The notes under the pieces: model-generated
Databases searched by the model: none
What the model saw: only the letters and a program-made list of their open reading frames with translations
What the model was told of the DNA's origin: nothing
From: Dasyornis broadbenti
Lineage: Eukaryota; Chordata; Aves; Passeriformes; Dasyornithidae
DNA: 64,000 nucleotides
Reading direction: 5' to 3'
Assembly (NCBI GenBank): GCA_013397935.1
Contig: VZRN01002958.1
Span: forward strand, 651,813-715,812
Program-made: the position numbers and the translations under genes
Part shown: positions 24,561 to 36,330 of the stretch, piece after piece
How positions within the stretch are numbered: position 1 is the stretch's first letter
How the letters are laid out: every line of letters begins with the position of its first letter

Positions 24561-26017
24561 CTTAGGGATTATAGCAGCAGATACTGCTTTATTGTGCCCT
24601 GCAGAAATATTCTAAACCTATTTTATTGATGTTTATAAAATCAATTTAGATAGTGGGGAGAAGACATTGAAATAATTTGTAGAGGTTAAAAAGTTATTTA
24701 AATTTCAGGCTGGTGTTGCCATAAAGACCAAGCTATGGGCACCAACCGTATATAATATTTAATAACCCTATATAATGATAATATATAAATGAAAATAACC
24801 CTGATCATCAGATGATTAAATTCTGAAGGACTATCATATAGGAATTATAGGGCCTGAAAACCTATGCAATTGTAAGGTGTGGCTGGATCAACTAATCAAT
24901 AGCAGTTTATAACATAATTGCATGCAGTAGAGGAGAGTAACTTCCTTCAAGTCCCTTATCCTGGTGTTCCTCATACTTGTCAGCCCTTTATGAAATGCTT
25001 GGAAGATGTAAATGGTGTAACTTTACAGAGAACATGCTCAGTAATGAGTCCAGTGTTTGATTTAATCAAAAGAGTGATCATTTGTCTTTGAGTGAAAATT
25101 ACTTTCTGCTTGTCTTTTCAGAGTCTTAGTCTGTAAGTTTTTTGTCAGCACTGATTGCAATGGGAAGCTTATTTGGAATAGGTGTGCAAGACCTGATAAC
25201 TTTTAATGGCAGACAAGCAATTTTCCTTCTTAAAGGCATCTGCCTTCTTTTCAGTCACTGAGATATTTCTCTGCGTGTCACTAGGTTACCCCTAACTTCC
25301 CAAGTCTTCAGTGCCTGGCTTTGCTTTGTATGCTTGGGTGGACTACTATCAAGACACTAACCTTCCTAATGGTCAAACATTTAATTATTTCCTGAGTATT
25401 TTCTAATTGAAAAAGGGAAAAACCCTTGTAAATGCCTGCTGCTAAAACTCTGGTTATATATGCACGGTTGAACAGCAACCAGAACGAGGGAATATTGTGT
25501 GTTCTGCAGAATGGAAATCTAATTTTAATTTATGGAGGAGAGGGTGATTTGACTTGACCAGATGCTAGACATGCAACCTGTGAAACTTCTGTCTGCCTAA
25601 ATTCATAGGCAAAATAGGCAAAAGGGGTGGTTTGAACAGTTTCTAAAATGAGATGTTAATATTCAGTTTTAATGAATAAGTCTTCACAACTTAAAAAGAC
25701 TCTGGTATTTTATTTTTAAACATAAGCTGTTTGAGTCCTGTCTCTGTGAAGATCTGTGCCTTAGTTTTCTTAAATTCAAGATTGTTATTTTAGAGAAAAG
25801 GTTAAATATGAACCCTAAAGATTTAAAAACAACAACAAAAATGAAAAGAGCTCTGCTTTAATTTTTATTTTAAAATTTCGTTATTTCTCTTCCCTGACAC
25901 ATACTTGGGGTTGGGTATATTTGAAAAATAGCTAGCTAAATTATTTTGCTGTATCCAGCAATGTCCTGAATTAGCTATGGTAGGCTTTTTATCTAGCAAT
26001 TATTCTGCAAGGTTTCC

Positions 26018-26044
26018 TCCTTCCCTCCCTCCCTCCCTTCCTCA
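26018..26044. repeat. Pyrimidine tract (CCCT)n; G4 motif on minus strand
   Basis: Four CCC runs at 26023-26025, 26027-26029, 26031-26033 and 26035-26037 are separated by single T. The minus strand therefore reads GGGAGGGAGGGAGGG, a canonical G-quadruplex motif with one-base loops, which are the most stable kind. Confidence 0.85.
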
Positions 26045-27399
26045 GAACAGTCATTTTTGCAACTCTCACACTTTGGTTGAAGGTTATGACAATTTTGTGT
26101 CCTTCAGGATCAGTAATTCATTGCTAGTGCCTTCAATAGTTTCACTGGTCTTTTTGCCTTGCAGACGTCCCTGGGAAATGATGCAAGAAGCAGTATTTTT
26201 GGAGTAATTGTAACAAAAGTATCAGGCCTAGCTGCACTGAATGTTCCTGCAGTCCTGCTTTTCGAAGCTATTATTTTCTACATTCACAGCAAACAAAGCA
26301 GCTGGTTCATTTCTCCCAGTGAGAATCTGTGTATTCTTGCCCTTGTTGTTTAACCCAGTGTGTGCAGGTGGGCCATGACCGGCAGGGAAGGATCACTGAA
26401 GTCCAGTGGTGTGGAGGGGTTGTGGGGATGCGTGCAGTGCTTCGAGCGGGGTTGACACCTGGATGCTCCTTGCTTTGTCCTCTGTACCGTGGTTAATGTT
26501 TTCTTGTTGTCACTAAATGAAACAAGGGCTCTGTTTGCACTGAGTGCCTCCATCAATGTGAGCCCCACAAGAGGATGCTCCGTGCTGTCTGTCAGAACCC
26601 CTGTAGGGAAAGGAGCACATCGTCATTTGCTCATGGGTTTGTTCCCTGGATGTCTGGTCTTGTTACTGCCAGCTGCTGAATGCTGGTGGCTATGTGGGAA
26701 GGATGTCTGAGCTCTCTTCACCTTGTTGATGCAGAGGCTTAAAAACAACTCTTTAAGAAGTGACCTTTAGTATCTGTAGTAGAAGAGAGCAGGGAACTGG
26801 ACTTGATGATCCGGAAAGTGTGTGCTAGGGTAAAATCTTGTTAAAAACCTAACTATTTCTGTTAGTTCAGTTTCTGTGGGAACTCAATTTGAGGTATTAC
26901 TTCATAATTTCAACTGAAGAAACCTCTGACTTGTGTGACTTTTCAGACACGTGATGAAACTCAGCCCTTTAGGGAAGTTCTTGCAGAGACAAGATATAAA
27001 GAGAGTTTGTCTGTGTAAGCAGCAGAGAGGATTGCTTGCTGCCGAGTTTGTTCTGATTTATATGTGACTGGTTGCCGCAGAATAGATGGACTCACTGCTT
27101 TGACTGTGCTGTGATCAAGAGAAAAATACACTCAGTTGATAATGTTTTAAATCAAAATAAATAATAACGGTCTTCTTCATGGAAGGACTGTGGAAAGATA
27201 TTAACAGAAAACAATGCAGAAAGCACCTGAAAACACCTTTGTCCATGGTTTCCTCTATATATATTTCTTAAACTGTTTTTCTACCCACGTTTTTTATTAA
27301 ATATCATGGTTGCCTGAGGCCCCTTACACCACTGGAACAAAAAAATGACAAAGTCTAAATCTCATCTTCTAGGTTCCATCTAAATATACATTCCTGATT
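26045..27399. other. Unrecognised noncoding stretch
   Basis: Locally GC-richer around 26360-26700, with overlapping frames on both strands and no recognisable domain. A pyrimidine tract ending 'tttttgccttgcag' at about 26165 is an acceptor-like sequence with an open frame after it, but no strong donor or known protein supports an exon. 26880-27130 has some conserved-looking short motifs. Confidence 0.4.
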
Positions 27400-27900
27400 A
27401 AAAAGTGTCAGTCGCCGCTGAGGCTGGAAATGGCCTGTTCTGCTTTGAGGAAGGGGGAGGCAGATCACTAATGGTTGCTCAGGCTGTCATGTTTCTGAGA
27501 ATCAGCTGTTTTTTCTTTATTCTGCAAGGATTAAACAAAGAATGTTAAACATTTCCCAATTTAGCATTTATAATGGAAAGCGGCTGTAGGGCCACAGCTT
27601 GCTGCTGCAAGGGCAGGCGTTCATATGAGGAGTCGCTTAAAAAGGCTTTTATTTTCTTTGAAGGCCTATCCATTCTCCCAGCCTGGCTGCTGTGCTTTGC
27701 AATCAGGTGGAGGCAGCTTTAAATTTTTACTTTCATTTAAGTAGGAGCTAATTTACTTTTGGAAATGAAAGTTAAAGCATCTCAGCCATCTGCAAAGTGG
27801 AGGAGGAGGCAGTGGGTTTCTTTAACTTTTCAAATCTCTGCAATTCTTTTTCACACCAACAGGCATGCAAAAGTTATCTTTCAGAGCTCCTATTAGTAAT
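27400..27900. promoter_or_regulatory. Candidate conserved noncoding element
   Basis: No transposon signature and no useful open frame, but dense motif-like words: 'ggattaaacaaagaatgtta', 'gcatttataatggaaagcgg', 'gaggagctaatttacttttg'-type homeodomain cores, and a CAGGTGG E-box near 27705. A perfect 10-bp inverted pair, ACTTTCATTT at 27729-27738 and AAATGAAAGT at 27763-27772, sits in the middle. This composition is typical of long-range developmental enhancers. The call is inference and rests on appearance. Confidence 0.3.
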
Positions 27901-29146
27901 AATATATAGTAGTAATGATCTAATTTCTTAGCTTCAACTCTTTATCTCAGTTTCTAAAACATACCTGTTGGGTAAGTTTAGTCATCTTTGTACTTGCATC
28001 CAGCTCAGGAGTTTAGAAATAAAAAGCTGTAGTCATGAATGCAGCAAACCCACACTGTTTAACCTCCAGATAGCACAACTTTATCTGTAGCATTTTATTA
28101 GGGATTAAGTGGAGCACTGTGACTTTCTGTTTGTCATAGTAAAGGCAAAGGACACTTAAGGGTGACTGGTAAATGAAAGGAAAAGAAAAAAAGGAGGGGT
28201 GAAATTTTCGTATCCTGTCATTGTATATACTTTTATCGTGTTTGTTTATCAGCCTTTCTTATTTTTCAGTTTTACTTGAAGAGTTCATAGGAGAGAGAAA
28301 TAAATTGTTCAATCTTTCTTAGTGAAGATTTTCAGTTTTATGCTAATATGTATCTTATTTCCTATCGGAGTGAAATAAGTGTTAATACAGTTAGTTGGGT
28401 TTTTTTGACAGAGCAGCTAAAAATGTCCTTTGCCTGCATCTCCATTGGCTAGTTTTCAGAATTCAGTAGTTCTCTGTCATCACATAGGGACATGATCTAA
28501 ACTTCTTATATAATTAAAACATTTTCAGAAAAAAATATTTCTGGTTTCTTGTATAAATTGTAAGCACAGTAAATAAGTCAGATATCCATTTTATGCCTTC
28601 TCCAGCCTGCCTGCAAGTCAGTTTTATCTAAACAAAATAGCCTTGTACTCAGCTCTAATAAACATTTGTGTATTACTTAGATGCCTACATGAGTAATTTA
28701 ATTTGCCTCCTTCAGTAGCTTAAATATGTTTGTAGATGCTTGCCCACCTTTTTGTTTCTTTAGGCAAGCTTTTTGAATTTTTTTTTAATAACTCAAAGTA
28801 TGAGTTAAAAAAAATATTTCAATCTTCTTGTGATTACGTTTCTTACAGAATCTTGGAATTTTTGGACTGTGCATCTGTTTAGGCACGTGGAGAAAGACGA
28901 GACTGAGATCATGTAAGTCATGAAACTGAGGGTGAATAACCCATACTTTGTTCTCGCACCATTTTTACAATTTATACCCAGATGCAAGTAATAAACCAAA
29001 AAGAAGAAGAAAAAAAACTAGTTAGCTTTTATTTTTAAAGTGATTAATGAAAAGCAAAGTTCAAATGAGGCCACAAATCCTGGTTGTGCACAATGGGTTG
29101 ATTTATTTTGTAAATAGACCATGGATAATTAACCATAAAACAAAAC
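27901..29146. other. Unrecognised AT-rich stretch
   Basis: No repeat family, exon or RNA gene recognised. Several T runs, and frames on the minus strand at 28805-29244 without recognisable domains. Confidence 0.45.
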
Positions 29147-29197
29147 TTTTCTCTTTTTTTTTTTGCTCTTTCTTTTTTTTTTTTATTTTTTTTTTTG
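29147..29197. repeat. Poly-T tract, interrupted
   Basis: Three long T runs with GCTC, C and A interruptions. It produces the Phe/Lys-rich chance frames on both strands here. It could be the worn poly(A) of a minus-strand retroelement, but no element body is recognisable beside it. Confidence 0.9.
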
Positions 29198-32100
29198 AAA
29201 ATTGCATAATGACACTGGTTTCTTTTAGTTGCTGTGAGTTGCACAGAGGGATAACGACTTATTCACAACTGGTTGCAACTAGTTACAGCCAAGAAAGCAA
29301 AAATCCCAGAGCAACGAGAGGCAAAAGGCTGTTCAAACCCTACTGCACATGCAGTTTTGTAGTAAGGCATTCGCTAATGGCTACAGAATGGGAAAAGCAA
29401 GAGTAGATATTTACATACTCTGATGGTGCTTGCCATGTTATCCCATGTTTTGGCTCAAAATTCACAAGAAAAAGACAGCCCCTGCAGCTGGCCTTGTAGT
29501 CCACAATTTTGTATTGACTTCTAAATAGAATTATTTATGCTTTGTTGCAAGTTTCCATTATGTGTCTTACTACTCTGACACTGAGGGAAGAGTCTTCTGG
29601 ATAGTCACAGTCTGACTTGCTGCCAAGTCCTCTTGTGAGCCAGGGAGTGATGCTAGTTTTTCAGATATGTGATATGAGAAAACTGACTGCTCAACATCCC
29701 CAAAATTTGTCTCTTCATAATCCACAGTCATCTGTGGAAGGGATCTCTGATGCCCAAGAAGGAGAAGGTCCACTTTGTTGTGAAAGTACATTCACTACTA
29801 ATTAAAGCTACCAGCTGGGGTTACAGCCCTGGAGACTGTAAATAAAGTAGAGCATGAGATGTTCAGATGATAATATGGCCACTTTTGTGTGGTTTGTATT
29901 CGTTGCTAGTACTTAGATTTGCTCATCTCATGACAGTTTATTGGAGTGAAGAGAAGGATTATGTAGGTAAGAGTCAATATGCAAGAGGTTGGAGTTGCCA
30001 CACAGCAGCTGACTATATGGACACCTTAGCTTGCTCTCACATGCTGCATGTGCCTTAAAATGCTTTTTGACTATATATGTAAGGCCTGCAATTTACACAA
30101 AGCTAAAATCTGTGTTCATGTTGCCTGTTGGTGCAGCTGTGCTGTGTTTCACAGATGGTGACTCTCAGGGACTTGCAAAAAGCCATCCTCACTCCAAATA
30201 ATAGCCTGGGTAGGCAGACGTAATGGGCAAAAGTGATTAAAACTGGTATTGTTTTACCTGTGTCGACTCCGTTTGTTACAGCAGTGTTACAGACTGGTGT
30301 TTGTAAGGGTTCTCTGTCTGACGCTGATTTTTGGACGTGCGGTTTCTTCTGCAAATTTGGAGTATTTCTTTGTCATAATGTACTGCAGAGACAGAGGAGA
30401 GGAGAAGCAGATTATTAATGTCAGAGCATCACCTCTACCCGCTTGAGCTTAATGTAATAACTGGAAAAAAGGGTTCTGAAGTTTTAGTCCAGATCCCAGT
30501 TATAAGGCAGGATCTTAGATCAGCACTTTAAACCCATAACTGGAGAACTGATGAGTTCCCACTGTGTTACTGACACTGGTAACTACAACACATGGGCTGC
30601 CACTTCTAATCTGTTTTCAGGCCAAAGAGTTAAGTTAAAATAGCACTTAGTTTGAGCAAGAGGCTTCTGTTGTGGGTGGGAGTTGTGCTGGGGGCAACAT
30701 TAGCATTGTACTTACAAACAACATTGCAGTGAAGACAAGACCCCAAAAATAAGTTAACTCTCCAAGGCTCAATACAGCCTTTAGCTTCTCTGCAGGTCCT
30801 CTTGAAGGGAAAGCCAGCCAAGGTCCACTGTGGTAATGCTAAAGGATGAGCCTGTCCCACAGGGTCTCCCCTGAAACTGTGTTTGTCAGGCTTGTGCTTC
30901 TGGGAAGCAATGTATGGAATCTGCTACATACTGTTTATGAGTTAGAACTTGTTTTTATTGACTAACAGAGTCCTTGTATCTTGTGACAATCTTTTTCTGT
31001 GCTTTGCATCATGCCAAAGAGTCAGGGGAGTGGTGTTGGCATGTCTTTGTATGAATGGGTCTGTCATTAAATATTTGAAATAGAAACATCTGAAATAGAT
31101 CTTGCCTGAGAAGAACAATGGGATAACTGGAGAAAGCCAGTTTTCTCCAAATTTGCTTTCGGGGCTGGGAGTTTTAAGCAAGCAGAATGGGGGGCGGACA
31201 AAGAGAGCAGGTATTAGTGCATGGGCTTAAAAACAACAAATCCAGGGAGGCATGAAGGGAGACTCAAGGAAAGTTAAAAGAAGAGAGTGGAGCGATGCTT
31301 AGTGGAGGGAGGGGTTTTCTTGTTTGTTTGTTTTAATAACTAAGACCAGCTAAGGGAGAGGGAAGCTGCTGATAAAAGGACTGAAAATCCCTCATTCAGA
31401 AGAGGCACTGTTTTGTAAAGGGAACCTTTTTCACTTGATGTGGATCTAAGCCCGAGGACCACTGACTGCTAGTGATGAGGAGATGCTGAGGCATGGACAT
31501 GCATTTGGGTATTTCTGTTTTCTATATCTCTAAATCTGTATTTTTATTTTGTGCAGGGTGAGGGATTCAGTCATGTTCCTCAGGCATTTCCTCTGAAATC
31601 TTACTGTTAGGAAAGGGTTACAGGCAGCTTTAGCTGCAGGCACACAGAAGATGAAGGCGAGAGTTTTCAACTCCTTTCAGATTGTGGAAAGTGTCAGCAC
31701 ATGGGTCCAGTATGCAGAACAAAAATTCAACAGTCTGCTTGGTGTGCAGCAGAAAAAGCTCTGTTAGAGGTAATTGTAGTTCAGGCTTTTAAACAAGCCT
31801 TTGAATTCTCTCCTGTGGCAATAACCTATTGGTAAGGATATGCAAGCCAAACTCCTTTTATTTTAGCCACTCTTATCTCTTCCCAAATACCTTTCCCCAA
31901 GTCTAATATCTACAAAACCCCTCAAGTGAGGTAATCTCAACAGTTTTCCCCAAGATTTTGCCCATCTCAGCCTTGCAAAGTATGGCATCTGATGTTGTAG
32001 TAGGCAGGTTCTAGTTCTGGTTAAAAATGCTTTCATGGGGGACTGAGCACAAAAGTTTGAATATTTCTTCTCCAAACACTGCATTCAGAAATTCACTTTG

Positions 32101-33398
32101 TAAGAAACAAAAATTTTTTGGTTCTTACTGAAATTCTGACCATGTTCCAAAAACCCCTCACCAAATGGCATGGGAGACAACCACTTCTCATAAGCATCTC
32201 AATGCTGAAACAGGCAGGGATGACTGGGAATGATAAGCTGTCATGGTTAAAGGCCTAGCTGTGCTTCAACCCTCCTTCTGGTCTTCCTAAATGATGTGTT
32301 GGCACTCCTGCTGCTACCTGATCTGGGTGAAGGCCCTCAGTTCTTCCCTGTTTAGGCCAGGATTTGTCTTACAGTTTCAGTCAAGCTTCACTTGACTTCA
32401 TGGTATTTTGGATTTTAGTAATTTGCAAATGTATGAGCGGTGATCAAGAGCTTTCTTAGCAGGTGAAGCAAATAGTTAAAGAAAAAGGAATTTTAGATGT
32501 TAAATATTTTATTAATCACAACTGCTCTTACAGTTATCTACCACTTAAGTTTAAGGTTAAAGGGCAGAGCAGAAACAGCTGGCATTCCCCTCATTTCTCC
32601 TCACTTCAGATTCTTCTGTAGGAGTAGGACTCCCTGTGACTCTCAGTTTGCTGCTTTATCCTGCTCAGAACTGGTTCTGATACTTCCCCAAATGGCAGTA
32701 GTAATTAATGGTACTCAACCCAACATGATGTGTGTTAGTTGTTACATAACTGGCTGTCTGAAAAAGCCTCTTTCCTTTCATACATCAGTAAGCTCCACCA
32801 GTTCTTGGACAACCATACCAGCATACCAGCTGGATTATTAATAATAATTAGATTGTCACTGATATATTGATAGTATTGCAGAGGTATCACAAGCTTCTGA
32901 GGCTCATTAAAGTGTACTGAAGGTCAGGACTAGAAGCACTAAAAAGATACATAGTGGTATTCTCTTCTTGTGGAAATACTGGTTCATTTTAAAAAGAATG
33001 CTTCCAGGATTCTGATTTGTTTTTACTATTCATATTTCCAGATAAAGCTTTTTGGCATTTGTCGAACAGAAATGCATTTGTTTCAAACTTTTATTTCAAA
33101 AATGTATTTTATGTTCTAATATAAAATTTAAATCAAAACTGAAAGTAGCAATCAAAACAAAATTATTTTGTCAAAACAACATTCAATTGATTGAAATGAT
33201 TTTTTATTTTTGTTTCATGGGTAACTTTGCAATGCAGTGTTTAATTTAACTGTGAAACAAAAGCAAATTTCAAAGTCTAGCTATCTTGTAAAAGCAAAAA
33301 TGTTGGGTTGTGTTTGGGCTCTCCTAGGTGGTGCTTAAGGGAGTGCTTCATTGGAATTCTACTGAATCTGCTTAATTTAAAAAAAAAATTAAGTGTGA
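29198..33398. other. Unrecognised noncoding stretch
   Basis: Mostly single-copy in appearance. 29230-29400 has a GC-moderate, well-structured look and an open 119-codon frame that starts in the T tract and has no known domain. 30100-30450 carries a few CpGs with frames on both strands. No transposon identified. Confidence 0.4.
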
Positions 33399-33665
33399 GG
33401 ACCCAACAGGACAAGAGGACATGGCCTCAAGCTGTGCCAGGGGAGGTTCAAGTTGCATATCAGGAACATTTTTTTTCACTGAAAGGGTGGTAAGGCATTG
33501 TGATGGGAAGTGCCCAGGGAAGTGGTGGAGCCACCATCCCTGGAAGTGTTCAAGAAACATCTGGATGTGGTGCTTAATGTTATGGTTTAGTTGATGTGGT
33601 GGTGTTCAGTCAAAGGCTGGACTCAATGATCTTGGAGGTCTTTTCCCACCTAAATAATTCTATTA
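33399..33665 (+). mobile_element. CR1 LINE 3' end, 5'-truncated
   Basis: A clear avian CR1 tail on the plus strand: 'ccaacaggacaagaggacat', 'ggcctcaagctgtgccaggg', 'cactgaaagggtggtaagg', 'gtggtggagccaccatccct', 'ggaagtgttcaagaaacatc', 'ggactcaatgatcttggagg', 'tcttttcccacctaaataat' and 'tctatta' as the worn octamer end. It starts within the last coding part of ORF2 and is truncated there. Divergence is moderate, lower than for the copies at 0.65, 4.6 and 12.1 kb. It makes no protein. Confidence 0.93.
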
Positions 33666-36169
33666 CCCTTAGACTATGCTGAAATCTTCTTGTATTGATG
33701 TTTTAATGGGACTTTCTATCTCTGTAACAGTTGATCAGAATCCATTTTTGCAACTGTATGTAGATCTCCCCTGGAAATGTATTCTGTGTTTCTGCTCAGC
33801 GAATTGGGAAGCCTTTGATACCATTTCAGCTCTCCTGACTTCCATCTCTGTGGGCTGATTAAGAATTCTGGGTGCCTATCTCAGTTCTGCTGCTTGCAAA
33901 AGGAGCAAAGAATTTAAGGGAATGATAGTGTGAGTGTAAAGCCTATACAGTTTATATTTGTGTATTCACTTTATTTGTTACTTCCTAGATTTGATTTTAA
34001 AGGGACCTTCCCTTAGAAGAACACATTCTGGTTATTGCTTTGCATCTTTCCTTGTCCTGTATAACACCCATAACACATTATCTCTTTTTCTTCTTCATGT
34101 AGAATCTGTATAGTTAATAGTGAAATTCTGGCAGCAGTCTTGTCAACGGCCACAATGTGGGATATGCCTTGGGGGCATTTTGCTTTATAGATTATGCTTT
34201 GGCTAAGGTTAAATTCTTCAGGATTTGCCTAAATCTGTTTCAATGAGAGCACTATACAAAAGAAAAAAAATGAATTTAAGGGGAGTGTGTTAGACAAACA
34301 GAGCAGGGGTGAATATTAAAAGCAAAAAACATAGTTAAGAATTGCTCTATCACTGGAGAATGTAAAGCATCTGACCTTGTCTCAACAGTGTGATGAACCT
34401 TATTTTTTGAAGGACTGAACTACTTAACCCACTCATGATACCTTGGTTATTCAGGTCTGTCTGCCTTAAGCTTGGATAGGTACATCAATCTCATATTCCT
34501 TGAGAATATCAGCACTGCAACTTTTTAAAGTTCGGGATAGATGAGTGAACATCTGATCACCCATTCCGTGGAAGTTCTGGTTCTGCAAACTTTCGAGTTC
34601 TCACTCCCATTGAAGGTAAATAGAAGATGACAAAGTAATACCAATTGAAAAGTTTTTCCATTCATTATACGACCTAACCTATTGTTTCTGTTTTTCAAAC
34701 CGGAAAAGGGGTATTTTGTGATACAGAAAAGCTGCTTTAGGTAGATATATATTTGGACAATAGTGCAATAGTATTGTTGGTTCAGTATTTCTCAGTAAAC
34801 AGGACTGTGACAAGACAGGCAGAAGATATGCTTTGTCCAACAGCTGTCTCCTATATTCACCAGCATTTTTTTACATGATTAATCATGTAACCTACTATAT
34901 CAGTATAAATTAAATTTTGTCTTAAGAAGACTGATTTAATCTGAAGAATATATTTTACTCTGGTCTTGGATATGAAGCGTTGGGATATTAATGTATTTAG
35001 GCTTTAAAAAATACAAAAATAAAAGCTCCCCCACATCAGAGCTCAGTAAAGAAATAAATAAAATAGTTTATGTTGTGGATACGCTCACAATATTTCCTGC
35101 ATGCTGGTGGAGCAGTGCACATCAAAAAGATAATAATATAAGCAGTAAAATATCCCAAGCAAACAGAAAGCATCTGTAGATCTTGCCTAACTGGCTGATA
35201 TTATTGGGATGGTTGTTTCTAGCTTACCATGCCATTAATGCTTTGCAAATGTATATGTGCATGCTGAGGGTTGGTCAGGAATTGAACTGTGTTTATAAAT
35301 GGTTATATTCAATTGCTGCATTGTGCCTGGACGCCTGCAGCTATGTAAAAGCACAGGAAAGGTACTCGAGAAACTATTAGACCATATAGGAGCTGGTCTA
35401 CCAGCCCTAGTCACAGGAGAACGTAATGGGCCATAAACAGCATGTAAAGAAACATTTGGAAAGATGTTTGGAGAAACCTTGGCATGTAACTGAAGTGTTT
35501 GTTAGCTGGTGTCCCAGGATTTCTTGTTGAAAACAGATGAAGTTCCCTTAGAATGTGTACTGAGCCTCATCTAAGTTCTGTCCTCAGCTTTAGCAGGCTG
35601 GGGATCAAGTTCATGTTGGAAATTCTCAGTTCACAGTGCTGGATGCAGTCAGAACCCATGACTCTTGTTCAAGCTATTGCAACCTGTGCTGCCCTCAGCC
35701 CCAAATCAACACTGGCAGTACAGCTGTCCTGGCTGCAGACACAGAAGTTAGAAAATGCCTGATGTTAACTTGGTATTAAGTGTTGTTTGATGGAATCACC
35801 TCTGGGAGTACGAGTTTGGGGAGTCCTGAGAGCTCAGGATCTTTTTTTTTTTTTCAATCTTTCTTTACTATAGAGGTAAATGGGCCATTTTGCTGGCAAA
35901 TGGAGATTGTAAGCATTAACCCAAAAGGGTTCCTAATAGGAGGATTTTAGCAACACGGGTAATGAAGCCCCACTAAGAAGGCAGGCGCCCTTTCAAAAAT
36001 CAAAGGTGCTCAGGTCAAGACATCAGAGACTTTCCCAAAAGTTAATTTAGGCAAAATAAATGAGTTTGTCCCACTGGCTCCCACAAAGCTATTAGCAGTA
36101 CACCATCCATAGAATTGTCTTCCTGACTGTGTGCATTCAGGTTAGTTCTGGATTCCCTTTTCAGGCTCA
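33666..36169. other. Unrecognised noncoding stretch
   Basis: Includes a perfect 20-bp palindrome at 34871 and a short GCTGGT-ct-ACCAGC hairpin near 35393. A 69-codon frame at 35553-35762 and others have no recognisable domain. No repeats of known family. Confidence 0.4.
34871..34890. repeat. Perfect 20-bp palindrome with TAAT core
   Basis: TTACATGATTAATCATGTAA is its own reverse complement with no loop. The centre GATTAATC is two head-to-head TAATC half-sites, the form bound by paired-type or bicoid-type homeodomain dimers. Binding is inference; the symmetry is directly visible. Confidence 0.92.
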
Positions 36170-36330
36170 ACTGTTTAATAGAGATATGGCAACGGCTTCA
36201 GAAATTGCTGATTTCTGTCGCAGGCATGACAAATTTCACAGTATAGTCTTTAATTCCTGTTTCTATAGCTGTTTGTAAAGCGTCTTCACTTGCAGCTTTT
36301 TAATATTCAGTGAGAAATTAATTTGGGAAT
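36170..36330. promoter_or_regulatory. Candidate conserved noncoding element (short)
   Basis: 'gaaattgctgatttctgtcg', 'caggcatgacaaatttcaca' and 'gtctttaattcctgtttcta' form a repeat-free, motif-rich block in otherwise unremarkable DNA. Regulatory status is a guess from style. Confidence 0.22.

Larger units (their letters stand above)
23903..26017. other. Unrecognised AT-rich stretch
   Basis: Contains a 20-bp tandem duplication at 24384 and a possible MIR-like remnant at 24480-24560. 24115-24290 may be a worn amniote repeat ('gacagattcttccccagtgt', 'ctcaatcctcagttattcta'), but this is not firm. Nothing coding is seen. Confidence 0.4.

Noticed and set aside
29047..29406. 119-codon plus-strand frame
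   Set aside because: The phenylalanine run is encoded by the poly-T tract; the remainder is unrecognised.
31860..32100. Possible transposon fragment with a 73-codon minus frame
   Set aside because: No ordered match to CR1, L2 or an LTR could be made.
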